NCBI RefSeq assembly: GCF_947491795.1
Contig: NZ_CANLKW010000003.1
Location: 910,186-974,185 of the forward strand
Reading direction: 5' to 3'
Length of the DNA stretch: 64,000 nucleotides
Source of the DNA: an uncultured Roseobacter sp.
Lineage (GTDB): Bacteria; Pseudomonadota; Alphaproteobacteria; Rhodobacterales; Rhodobacteraceae
Under the pieces are notes generated by a model. The model had not been told where the DNA came from. It worked only from the letters and a program-made list of their open reading frames with translations, and ran no database searches. Every line of letters begins with the position of its first letter. The stretch's first letter is position 1. Shown one piece after another: positions 46,502 to 54,321 of the stretch. The translations under genes were made by a program, and so were the position numbers.

Positions 46502-47314
46502 TCACTTTCCTGAGTTTCGGTGGCTTCCGTCATCTGCAATCCGCGCGCTGATTTCCAGCAGATCGGTCCAGGCCTCGCGTTTCGCCGATGGTGTGCGCAG
46601 CAGATAAGCGGGATGGCACATCGGCATGACCGGTACGCCGGCGGCTTCCGTCCAGGTGCCACGCAGTCGCGTGATGCCGCGTTTTTCCAACAGGGCGTGG
46701 GCGCTGTTGTTGCCCATTACGACGAGAACCTTCGGCTGTGCCAGTGCAATATGCCGCAGCAGAAATGGGCGCATCATTGCGATTTCTTCAGGAGACGGAT
46801 CACGGTTCTGCGGCGGCCGCCAGGGCAGGACGTTTGTGATATAGACCGGAGCAACGGTATCTGTGCGCGCCATGCCGATGGCCGCAAACATACGGTCCAG
46901 CAACTGGCCCGCAGCACCGACAAATGGCCGGCCTTCTCTGTCCTCATCACGGCCCGGGGCTTCGCCGACAATCATCACCGGCGCACCTGCCACACCATCA
47001 CTGAACACCAGATTGCGGGCGCCTCTTTTCAGGGCACAGTGCTCAAACTGCTGCATCTCTGCACGTAAAGCCTCCAGCGTATCAGCAGCGGCGGCAGCTT
47101 TCTGTGCCGCAGCGACAGCGTCTACTGACGGTTTGCCCGGTTGCGCAGGTGCCGCTGCTGACGCTTCCGCGGCTGGTTTGGCGGCAGCCGGTTTCGCTGC
47201 TGTTTGCGGCAAGTCATAGCAATTCACCGGGGCGTCACAGATGGCCTCTGTCGCACCCAGTTCCACCTGCCAGTCCAACAGCGCCAGCGCATGATGAAAA
47301 TCTGTTGATTCCAT
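46502..47314 (-). CDS. Uracil-DNA glycosylase, family 4-like but without the Fe-S cysteines
   Basis: 270 aa. Ala/Pro-rich linker 38-80, then the catalytic domain: motif A GEAPGRDEDREGRPFVGAAG at 118-136, and motif B CHPAYLLR at 233-240. Family 4 enzymes carry four cysteines for a 4Fe-4S cluster; here only C93 of the set remains, and the others read F90, W165 and M181. Likely removes uracil from DNA; cluster absent. Confidence 0.85.
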   Translation of the reverse strand: MESTDFHHALALLDWQVELGATEAICDAPVNCYDLPQTAAKPAAAKPAAEASAAAPAQPGKPSVDAVAAAQKAAAAADTLEALRAEMQQFEHCALKRGARNLVFSDGVAGAPVMIVGEAPGRDEDREGRPFVGAAGQLLDRMFAAIGMARTDTVAPVYITNVLPWRPPQNRDPSPEEIAMMRPFLLRHIALAQPKVLVVMGNNSAHALLEKRGITRLRGTWTEAAGVPVMPMCHPAYLLRTPSAKREAWTDLLEISARIADDGSHRNSGK

Positions 47315-47430
47315 GCGGGCACCTTAACGCCTCTGCCAACAGGACTGAACAGACGGAATCGCCGGATGAGCCTGCTTGCCCGCCCGTCTCCGCGTCCCTA
47401 TAAGGTGAAAAATCGCCAAAGGTTGCCGTC

Positions 47431-48378
47431 ATGACGTTTCCGCACCGACATCTGCTTGGAATCGAAGCTCTGCGCCCAGGGGAAATAACGGCTTTGCTGG
47501 ATCTGGCAGATCAGTATGCGTCGCTCAACAGGCAGCCGGACAAACACGCGGACGCATTGGCCGGGCTGACTCAGATCAACATGTTTTTCGAAAACTCGAC
47601 CCGTACGCAGGCGAGTTTCGAAATCGCCGGAAAGCGTCTGGGGGCGGACGTTATGAATATGGCCATGCAGGCCAGTTCCCTGAAAAAGGGCGAAACCCTT
47701 ATCGATACAGCCCTGACACTGAATGCCATGCATCCTGATCTGCTTGTGGTGCGCCACCCGCATTCCGGCGCGGTCGATCTGCTGGCGCAGAAGGTGAACT
47801 GTGCCGTGCTGAATGCCGGAGACGGACGCCACGAACACCCGACGCAGGCGCTGCTGGATGCGCTGACCATCCGGCGCGCAAAAGGCCGCCTGCACCGGTT
47901 GTCGATTGCAATCTGCGGCGACATTGCACACAGCCGCGTTGCCCGGTCGAACATCATGCTGCTGGGCAAAATGGAAAACCGGATCCGCCTGATTGGCCCG
48001 CCCACACTGATGCCATCGGGTATTTCAGAGTTTGGTGTCGAGGTTTTCGACGACATGAAGAAGGGGTTGCAGGACGTCGATGTGGTCATGATGCTCCGGC
48101 TGCAGAAAGAGCGCATGGATGGGGGGTTTATCCCGTCCGAGCGTGAATATTTCCACCGTTTCGGGCTGGATGCGGAAAAACTCTCCTACGCCCGTACGGA
48201 TGCGATTGTTATGCACCCGGGGCCTATGAACCGCGGTGTTGAAATCGACGGCACCATCGCGGACGATATCAACCGGTCGGTCATTCAGGATCAGGTGGAA
48301 ATGGGCGTCGCAGTACGTATGGCAGCCATGGATCTACTGGCCCGCAACCTGCGACTGATGCGCGAAGGTGCTGCATGA
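47431..48378 (+). CDS. pyrB: Aspartate carbamoyltransferase catalytic subunit
   Basis: 315 aa. [20 protein letters not shown] near 51-70 holds the carbamoyl-phosphate STRT motif; [16 protein letters not shown] and [11 protein letters not shown] are typical. First step of UMP synthesis. Normal length. AAAGG before the ATG. Starts an operon with pyrC-like and plsY. Confidence 0.96.
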   Translation: MTFPHRHLLGIEALRPGEITALLDLADQYASLNRQPDKHADALAGLTQINMFFENSTRTQASFEIAGKRLGADVMNMAMQASSLKKGETLIDTALTLNAMHPDLLVVRHPHSGAVDLLAQKVNCAVLNAGDGRHEHPTQALLDALTIRRAKGRLHRLSIAICGDIAHSRVARSNIMLLGKMENRIRLIGPPTLMPSGISEFGVEVFDDMKKGLQDVDVVMMLRLQKERMDGGFIPSEREYFHRFGLDAEKLSYARTDAIVMHPGPMNRGVEIDGTIADDINRSVIQDQVEMGVAVRMAAMDLLARNLRLMREGAA

Positions 48379-48920
48379 GCAATGTAATAACCGTCCCAGC
48401 CGGTGAGGCCGCGACGATCCGTGTTTTTGCGGTCAACCGGCCCGTCGACACGATACGCGCAGATCTGGCACATATGCCGGTTTCTGATCTGGCACGGGAC
48501 CTTTTGGGTGATCCGCACCTGAACACTGCCAGTACAGAGATTTTCCCGGCAGCCGATCTGGCTGGGGTCGGGCTCGCCTCCTATCTCAGCGAAGGCTATG
48601 CCGTTTCAGAAAACGATCTGACGCCGGACCGTGCAAAGCTGGACGCGCTGGAGGGGTATATTCTCCTGCTTTTTTCCGACAGCTTTGCAGGCGCCGCCGC
48701 AACGCTGAAGCCCGGATCAGATGTCGCGCTGATCGGCAGCTATGCGGAATTCAGGCCCGGGTATTCCTCCGGATCTCTCACGGCGGACAGCGCAATGCCC
48801 TACACCGGCGTTCCCGGTGTCGTCCCGATGGCACCTGCAAAGGGCGCTGCGGGCAGCATTATGGTGGTTATCGCCATCGCGATCCTGATCGTTCTTGGCC
48901 TCTGGTGGTTGCTGACATGA
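48375..48920 (+). CDS. Tail-anchored protein in the pyrB operon, unknown function
   Basis: 181 aa. Soluble N-terminal 150 residues with [19 protein letters not shown] near 56-74, then a single C-terminal membrane helix (160-181, [20 protein letters not shown]). No signal peptide, so the bulk faces the cytoplasm. ATG overlaps the pyrB stop. I do not recognise the family. Position suggests a link to pyrimidine or envelope synthesis, by context only. Confidence 0.78.
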   Translation: MSNVITVPAGEAATIRVFAVNRPVDTIRADLAHMPVSDLARDLLGDPHLNTASTEIFPAADLAGVGLASYLSEGYAVSENDLTPDRAKLDALEGYILLLFSDSFAGAAATLKPGSDVALIGSYAEFRPGYSSGSLTADSAMPYTGVPGVVPMAPAKGAAGSIMVVIAIAILIVLGLWWLLT

Positions 48921-48939
48921 AAACACGAAAGATGGGCGG

Positions 48940-49041
48940 ATGAACGAACCAAAAGATCCGAAAATGTCCGGCCGTGTTGCCATGATCGCCCTGATCATAG
49001 CCTTTGCGATCGTTGGGCTGATGGTTTGGGTGGGGGCCTGA
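48940..49041 (+). CDS. 33-aa single-helix membrane peptide
   Basis: Too short for usual gene calling. MNEPKDPKMSGRVAMIALII then a hydrophobic helix to the C-terminus (residues 13-32). It sits 19 nt after the tail-anchored gene and ends 4 nt before the dihydroorotase-like ATG. RBS is weak (GGGCGG). Reality rests on position and clean composition. Confidence 0.45.
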   Translation: MNEPKDPKMSGRVAMIALIIAFAIVGLMVWVGA

Positions 49042-49045
49042 TCGC

Positions 49046-50329
49046 ATGAGCAGGCTGACATTTCTGAACGCACGTCTCGTCAACCCGGAAACCGACGAGG
49101 TTGTTACCGGTGGAGTGACTGTCGAAAACGGCCGTATCACCGACGTTGCCAAAGGCAGTGTTTCGCCACCGGCAGAAGGACGCATCATTGATTGTGGCCT
49201 GAAGTACCTTGCCCCCGGCATTGTCGATATCGGCGTCAAAGTCTGTGAGCCGGGCGAGCGGCACAAGGAAAGCTACCGTTCCGCCGGACTGGCCGCCGCG
49301 GCAGGCGGTGTCACAACAATGGTGACCCGCCCCGATACAACACCGGCTATCGACAGCCCGGAAACGCTGGAATTCGTGACACGCCGTGCGAACGAAGCGT
49401 CACCTGTCAACGTATTGCCAATGGCCGCCCTGACCAAAGGGCGCGAAGGCCGTGAGATGACGGAAATCGGTTTCCTGTTGGATGCCGGTGCTGTTGCGTT
49501 TACTGACTGCGACCGCGTGATCGCAGACACCAGGGTGTTTTCGCGGGCTCTGACCTATGCGCGTTCGCTGGATGCCCTGGTCATCGCGCACCCGCAGGAT
49601 CCGGGCCTGAGCAGGGGGGCGGCTGCAACGTCCGGCAAATTCGCCTCCCTGCGGGGGCTGCCCACTGTATCGCCGATGGCCGAGCGCATGGCGCTGGACA
49701 GAGATCTGTCGCTGGTGGAAATGACCGGCGCCCGGTACCACGCAGATCAGCTGACCTGCGCCAGGGCCCTTCCCGCGCTGGAACGCGCCCGGGCAAACGG
49801 CCTGGACGTCACCGCTGGAACATCCATTCACCATCTGACCCTGAATGCGCTGGATGTCGCGGATTACAGAACGTTCTTCAAGATCAAACCGCCCCTGCGG
49901 GACGAACAGGACAGGCTGGCCGTCGTCGACGCCGTTCGCACCGGACTGATCGATATCATCTCTTCAATGCACACCCCGCAGGACGAGGAGAGCAAACGCC
50001 TGCCTTTTGAGGAGGCCGCATCCGGCGCGGTGGCCCTTGAAACACTGCTTCCTGCTGCGATGCGCCTCTATCACGCCGGACTGATCGAATTGCCCGTTCT
50101 GTGGCGCGCCATGTCTCTGAACCCGGCCAAACGGCTGGGGCTTGATGCTGGCAGGCTGACGCCGGGCGCCCCGGCGGATCTGGTGCTGTTCGATCCGGAT
50201 GCGCCCTTTCTGATGGATCGCTCAACACTGCGCTCCAAGTCGCGCAACACACCGTTTGACGGCGCGCGAATGCAGGGCCGGGTCCTGGCGACCTATGTGG
50301 GAGGCACCTGCGTGTTTGAAAAAACATGA
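49046..50329 (+). CDS. pyrC: Dihydroorotase-like protein lacking catalytic metal ligands
   Basis: 427 aa, amidohydrolase fold, dihydroorotase type. The HxHxR metal and substrate motif after beta-1 is G63-V-K65-V-C67 (DIGVKVCEPG), and the catalytic Asp of TDHAP is M308 (SSMHTP). H182 is kept. Such degenerate dihydroorotases (PyrC', PyrX) serve as structural partners of aspartate carbamoyltransferase in Pseudomonas; the pyrB gene two genes upstream fits. An active dihydroorotase must be encoded elsewhere. Confidence 0.9.
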   Translation: MSRLTFLNARLVNPETDEVVTGGVTVENGRITDVAKGSVSPPAEGRIIDCGLKYLAPGIVDIGVKVCEPGERHKESYRSAGLAAAAGGVTTMVTRPDTTPAIDSPETLEFVTRRANEASPVNVLPMAALTKGREGREMTEIGFLLDAGAVAFTDCDRVIADTRVFSRALTYARSLDALVIAHPQDPGLSRGAAATSGKFASLRGLPTVSPMAERMALDRDLSLVEMTGARYHADQLTCARALPALERARANGLDVTAGTSIHHLTLNALDVADYRTFFKIKPPLRDEQDRLAVVDAVRTGLIDIISSMHTPQDEESKRLPFEEAASGAVALETLLPAAMRLYHAGLIELPVLWRAMSLNPAKRLGLDAGRLTPGAPADLVLFDPDAPFLMDRSTLRSKSRNTPFDGARMQGRVLATYVGGTCVFEKT

Positions 50330-50937
50330 TGCCAGCGATTGAAAGCACCATTGGCCTGCTCGCCTTCTGGGCGGTTGCGGGGTATCTGCTCGGGTCCGTT
50401 CCCTTTGGCATGGTGCTGGCTCGGGTGATGAACCTTGGCAATCTGCGGGAAATCGGTTCGGGCAATATAGGTGCCACCAATGTACTGCGCACAGGCAGCA
50501 AAAAAGCGGCAGCACTGACGCTGCTGCTGGATGGCGGAAAAGGGGCCGTTGCGGTCCTCGCCGCACGCGCAATGGGTGGAGAAAATACCGCTCAGGTGGC
50601 AGCCCTGGCCGCAATGCTCGGCCATTGTTATCCCGTCTGGCTGAAATTCGCAGGCGGTAAGGGTGTCGCGACATTTCTCGGCATCGTCCTGGCGATCAGC
50701 TTCCCCGTCGGACTGGGTTGCTGTCTGGCCTGGCTGATCGGTGCCTTTTCGGTACGCATTTCATCTGTGGGTGCACTTGTCTCAGCTGCGTCGGCACCGG
50801 CTCTCATGGCTTTCCTGGATACAGGCGATGCGATCGGGCTGGCGGTCTTGCTCGCTGTGCTGATCTTCTGGCGGCACCGCGCAAACATAGCGCGGTTGCG
50901 GGCCGGAACCGAACCCAGAATAGGACAAAAATCCTGA
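50326..50937 (+). CDS. plsY: Glycerol-3-phosphate acyltransferase PlsY
   Basis: 203 aa, five to six helices. GYLLGSVPFGMVLARV, then GSGNIGATNVLRTGSK and LLDGGKGAVAV and FAGGKGVATFLG are the three PlsY motifs. Acylates glycerol-3-phosphate from acyl phosphate. Start overlaps the pyrC stop; a second ATG at 50329 is equally possible. Confidence 0.95.
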   Translation: MMPAIESTIGLLAFWAVAGYLLGSVPFGMVLARVMNLGNLREIGSGNIGATNVLRTGSKKAAALTLLLDGGKGAVAVLAARAMGGENTAQVAALAAMLGHCYPVWLKFAGGKGVATFLGIVLAISFPVGLGCCLAWLIGAFSVRISSVGALVSAASAPALMAFLDTGDAIGLAVLLAVLIFWRHRANIARLRAGTEPRIGQKS

Positions 50938-51218
50938 GCGGGGACGATGCAACCGCCTTTGCTGATGCGCTGTCTGCCCTGCCCGTCGGCACGCATACAG
51001 GACACGCTCACGGTCGCCGGTACATATTCACCAAGACGCTCTTTAACAAAGGCCGCTCTGTCAAACTGGTCGCTGAGGAATTGGGTGGTTCTGACTACAT
51101 CAGCCTCAATTTCTACTGGCTGAAAACCGGGCGCCGTCTGTTTCCCTGCGAGATGAGCAGGGAAAAAGTCACCCGGTTTGTAACAGCCCTTGTGCCGGAT
51201 CATCCCTCTGTGGAATAG
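50934..51218 (+). CDS. Small protein of unknown function with probable CTG start
   Basis: 94 aa. No ATG, GTG or TTG precedes the plausible coding part in frame. CTG at 50934 overlaps the plsY stop as CTGA, and AGGA lies 8 nt upstream, so it is the likely start. TGHAHGRRYIFTKTLFNKG, KLVAEELGGSDYISLN and FYWLKTGRRLFPCEMSREKV are well formed. I do not recognise a named family. The 3' end overlaps the convergent ectC gene by 19 nt. Confidence 0.68.
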   Translation: MSGDDATAFADALSALPVGTHTGHAHGRRYIFTKTLFNKGRSVKLVAEELGGSDYISLNFYWLKTGRRLFPCEMSREKVTRFVTALVPDHPSVE

Positions 51219-51589
51219 CCCCCATCCGGGTCGTGCACCTCATCGCCTTGCAGGGCCGGTGAGAAAACACAGATCAGCCTGAGCGGCACGTCATGATCGT
51301 TCCGAACCCGGTGCCTGTCATGTTTATCCGGCGCATACAGAATACCCGGCGCGATGCGATGTTCAGTTTCCGTTGCATGGTCGGTCACTGTGCCCTCGCC
51401 TGAAATGCAGTAACAGGCCTCGATGTGATGCTGATACTGCAGCTCCAGATCAGCGCCCGGCAGAACCTCTGTCTCGGTCATGGAAAAGCCCATGCCATCC
51501 GATTTCACCAGCAAACGCATACTGGTCCAGCCCGGACCGGACGCATCACGTGCTGTACCTTCCAGCTCTTTCCTGTCTGTAACGATCAT
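51200..51589 (-). CDS. ectC: Solitary L-ectoine synthase (cupin)
   Basis: 129 aa, the exact length of EctC. Closes N-gamma-acetyl-diaminobutyrate to ectoine. The three iron ligands known from Paenibacillus EctC are at the same positions: E57, Y85, H93. Blocks HHIEACYCISGEGTV and PGILYAPDKHDRH, and the end LICVFSPALQGDEVHDPDG, match well. GGAG lies 6 nt before the ATG. ectA and ectB are absent from the window, so this is an orphan copy; its natural substrate is uncertain. Confidence 0.9.
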   Translation of the reverse strand: MIVTDRKELEGTARDASGPGWTSMRLLVKSDGMGFSMTETEVLPGADLELQYQHHIEACYCISGEGTVTDHATETEHRIAPGILYAPDKHDRHRVRNDHDVPLRLICVFSPALQGDEVHDPDGGYSTEG

Positions 51590-51659
51590 CTTCTGCTCCG
51601 AATATTGCAGTATCAGATGAGCATTGCATGGTCGCGGCCCTCATGCCACTTCTGACGGT

Positions 51660-52598
51660 ATGACAAAAACACTGACCACACCCGACGGAACCCCTGCCAG
51701 CCGGCTGGCCTTTGGAACGATGCAATTTGGCGGACGGGCCGATGAGGCCGCATCACGCGACATGTTCGAGGCCAGTTATAACGCGGGCATCAATCACTTT
51801 GATACGGCGTATGTCTACAACGACGGCGCGTCTGAAAAATTGCTGGGCTCAATGATAGGTGACCGGCGTGACAAACTGCTGATCGCGACCAAGGCCGCCT
51901 ATAACGGTGGCGGATCGCGCAAAAACATCCATGACAGTTTTGCGGTGTCGCAACAGCGGCTGGGTCTGGACATGGTGGATGTTCTTTACATGCACCGGTT
52001 TGATCCGCACACCGACCTGCGCGAGAGCCTCGAAGCGCTTGCCGATCTGAAGGCTGCCGGAAAGATAAGGTACATCGGTGTGTCCAACTTTGCCGCCTGG
52101 CAGGTGGTCAAAGCGATTGGGATTGCCGCAGAATTTGACGTGACCGTCGACATTCTGCAGCCCATGTACAACCTGGTGAAACGCCAGGCAGAGGTGGAAA
52201 TCCTGCCAATGTGCGCCGATCAGATTGTCGCCTGCGCACCCTATTCGCCACTGGGCGGCGGCCTGCTCACGGGCAAATACGCTGCTGGTGCAGGCGGTCG
52301 GCTGACCGAAGATGCAGGCTATGCAAAGCGATATGGCCCGGAGTGGATGCATCAGGCAGCTGTTGATCTGGGCCGGATCGCAGAGGAAGAAGGCACGCAT
52401 GTTGCAACTCTGGCCGTCGCATGGGCCGCCGCGCACCCGATGGGCCCCACGCCGATCATTTCGGCGCGCAGTACAGAGCAGCTGGAGCCGTCACTCGCCG
52501 CTCTGGACCATGAAATGGACGCAGCGCTTTATGCAAAGCTCGCAGCGCTCAGCCCGACACCTCCCCCTGCGACGGACCGGCTCGAAGAACAGACGTGA
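51660..52598 (+). CDS. Aldo/keto reductase
   Basis: 312 aa. TIM-barrel AKR: FDTAYVYNDGASEKLLG holds the catalytic Asp and Tyr, ATKAAY the Lys, and MHRFD the His. IPISAR-like C-terminal loop TPIISARSTEQLEPSL binds NADPH. Start at 51660 chosen over 51624. Divergent from ectC, 70 nt apart. Confidence 0.9.
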   Translation: MTKTLTTPDGTPASRLAFGTMQFGGRADEAASRDMFEASYNAGINHFDTAYVYNDGASEKLLGSMIGDRRDKLLIATKAAYNGGGSRKNIHDSFAVSQQRLGLDMVDVLYMHRFDPHTDLRESLEALADLKAAGKIRYIGVSNFAAWQVVKAIGIAAEFDVTVDILQPMYNLVKRQAEVEILPMCADQIVACAPYSPLGGGLLTGKYAAGAGGRLTEDAGYAKRYGPEWMHQAAVDLGRIAEEEGTHVATLAVAWAAAHPMGPTPIISARSTEQLEPSLAALDHEMDAALYAKLAALSPTPPPATDRLEEQT

Positions 52599-53671
52599 AA
52601 CGGATTGTCGTCATCGGGGGCGGAATTGCCGGACTGTCTGCAGCAGCAGAGTTGGCGGCAGATGCCGACGTAACGGTTTTGGAGGCAGAGAGCAGCACAG
52701 GCTATCATGCGTCCGGGCGTTCTGCCGCACTGATTGAACAAAACTACGGCGCTGCGTCGGTGCAGGCTCTGAACCGCGCCAGTGTGGATTACCTGAGCAC
52801 CCACGACGGCGGTTATCTCAGCCCACGGGGGCTGATGATTATCGCGCGGCACGAAGATGCTGCAGCTTTTGCGGACGACATCGCCAGCATGGGGCTGGAC
52901 CGGATTTCAACACAGGACGCCTGCCGGATGGTCCCGGTTCTTGATCCTGAGCGCGTTAACCTCGCGGGGTATCACGCTGATGCACAGGACATTGACACCG
53001 ACAGGCTTTTGCAGGGATTTGCACGGCGGCTGCGCCAACTGGGCGGCGAAATTGTCACAAACCGGCGCGTCTCCTCTGTCACGCGCCGCACGGACGGATG
53101 GACAGTACGCTGCGGCGACGATGAATATGACGCCGACATTCTGGTCAACGCAGCTGGGGCATGGGCGGATACTGTCGCTCGAATGGCGGGGGTCGTACCG
53201 ATGGGCATTGTGCCTCACCGCCGGTCTATGGCGCGCATTCCGGCACCGGGCGGGCAGGATGTCAGCCACTGGCCAGTGTTCTTCGGTGTTCGCGAGAGCT
53301 GGTATGCAAAACCCGATGCCGGAGCGCTTCTTGTCTCTCCCGCCGACGAGGACCCGGTCGAGCCGCATGACGCCTGGGCGGATGACATGACACTTGCTGA
53401 GGGCCTTGCACTTTACCAGGACATGGTCACCGAGCCAGTAACCCGGATGCTGTCAAACTGGGCAGGTCTGCGCAGTTTTGCGCCCGACCGGACACTGGTG
53501 CTGGGTCCGGACCCTGACGAGCAGACCTTTGTCTGGTGCGCAGGCCAGGGTGGATACGGTATTCAGACATCACCTGCTGCATCGCGGCTGGTTGCCGATC
53601 TGGTGTTCGGACGCCCCCCCGGGATTGATCCGGCCAGCGTAGCGGCCCTGCGCCCGGAGCGTCTGCGATGA
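52595..53671 (+). CDS. FAD-dependent oxidoreductase, DAO family
   Basis: 358 aa. N-terminal VVIGGGIAGLSAAAELA at 5-21 binds FAD; FVWCAGQGGYGIQTSPAA near the end closes the site. Oxidises an amine or hydroxy acid, unknown. GTG start overlaps the aldo/keto reductase stop (GTGA), and the stop overlaps the next gene (ATGA), so the three are one unit. Confidence 0.88.
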   Translation: MKRIVVIGGGIAGLSAAAELAADADVTVLEAESSTGYHASGRSAALIEQNYGAASVQALNRASVDYLSTHDGGYLSPRGLMIIARHEDAAAFADDIASMGLDRISTQDACRMVPVLDPERVNLAGYHADAQDIDTDRLLQGFARRLRQLGGEIVTNRRVSSVTRRTDGWTVRCGDDEYDADILVNAAGAWADTVARMAGVVPMGIVPHRRSMARIPAPGGQDVSHWPVFFGVRESWYAKPDAGALLVSPADEDPVEPHDAWADDMTLAEGLALYQDMVTEPVTRMLSNWAGLRSFAPDRTLVLGPDPDEQTFVWCAGQGGYGIQTSPAASRLVADLVFGRPPGIDPASVAALRPERLR

Positions 53672-54321
53672 GCGGAGACCGCAGGTTGCCCCCCAGTGCC
53701 AGCGTCGCAACGCCGATCACGGGCGTGAAAATGCATGCGCCTTCGGCCATGCGTAATGCAATGGCACTGACCGAGCTTGTGTCACGGCACGCACCGGCCA
53801 AAGGACGCGCGCTTGAGCTGGCCAGCGGGACCGGGCAACATGTGACGTCCTTTGCCAGGGCAATGCCTGCACTGGACTGGCAGCCCACTGAGATTGCGCG
53901 CGACCGGATGGCCAGCATAGATGCCTATGCTGTTGACAGTGGCCTGAAAAACCTGCGCCCGGCCGCAATGCTGGATGCGACGCAGGACGGCTGGTCAGAG
54001 CGCGTACCAGGCCGCGACCTGATCGTGGTGGTGAACCTGCTGCATCTGATTTCGACACCGGCGACAAGGATACTGCTTGCCCAGGCCCTGTCCGCACTGG
54101 CGCCTTCAGGCCGGTTCGTGGTGTACGGCCCGTTTCGGCGTGATGGCAAACTGACCAGCGACGGGGACGCCCGCTTTGATGCTGACCTGCGCGGCGCAGA
54201 CCCGGCGATCGGGTACAAAAATGATGCTGACGTAAGAGCCTGGCTGTTTGAGGCAGGTGCCGCTGACATTACCTGTGAGGAAATGCCAGCCAACAACCTC
54301 GCCTTTGTTGCGACACGTTAG
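53668..54321 (+). CDS. DUF938 family methyltransferase
   Basis: 217 aa. ALELASGTGQHVTSFA near 48-63 is motif I; HLISTP and FVVYGPFRRDGKLTSDG fit DUF938, predicted SAM-dependent methyltransferases. Substrate unknown. Overlaps the convergent FAD/GcvT gene by 4 nt. Confidence 0.87.
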   Translation: MSGDRRLPPSASVATPITGVKMHAPSAMRNAMALTELVSRHAPAKGRALELASGTGQHVTSFARAMPALDWQPTEIARDRMASIDAYAVDSGLKNLRPAAMLDATQDGWSERVPGRDLIVVVNLLHLISTPATRILLAQALSALAPSGRFVVYGPFRRDGKLTSDGDARFDADLRGADPAIGYKNDADVRAWLFEAGAADITCEEMPANNLAFVATR

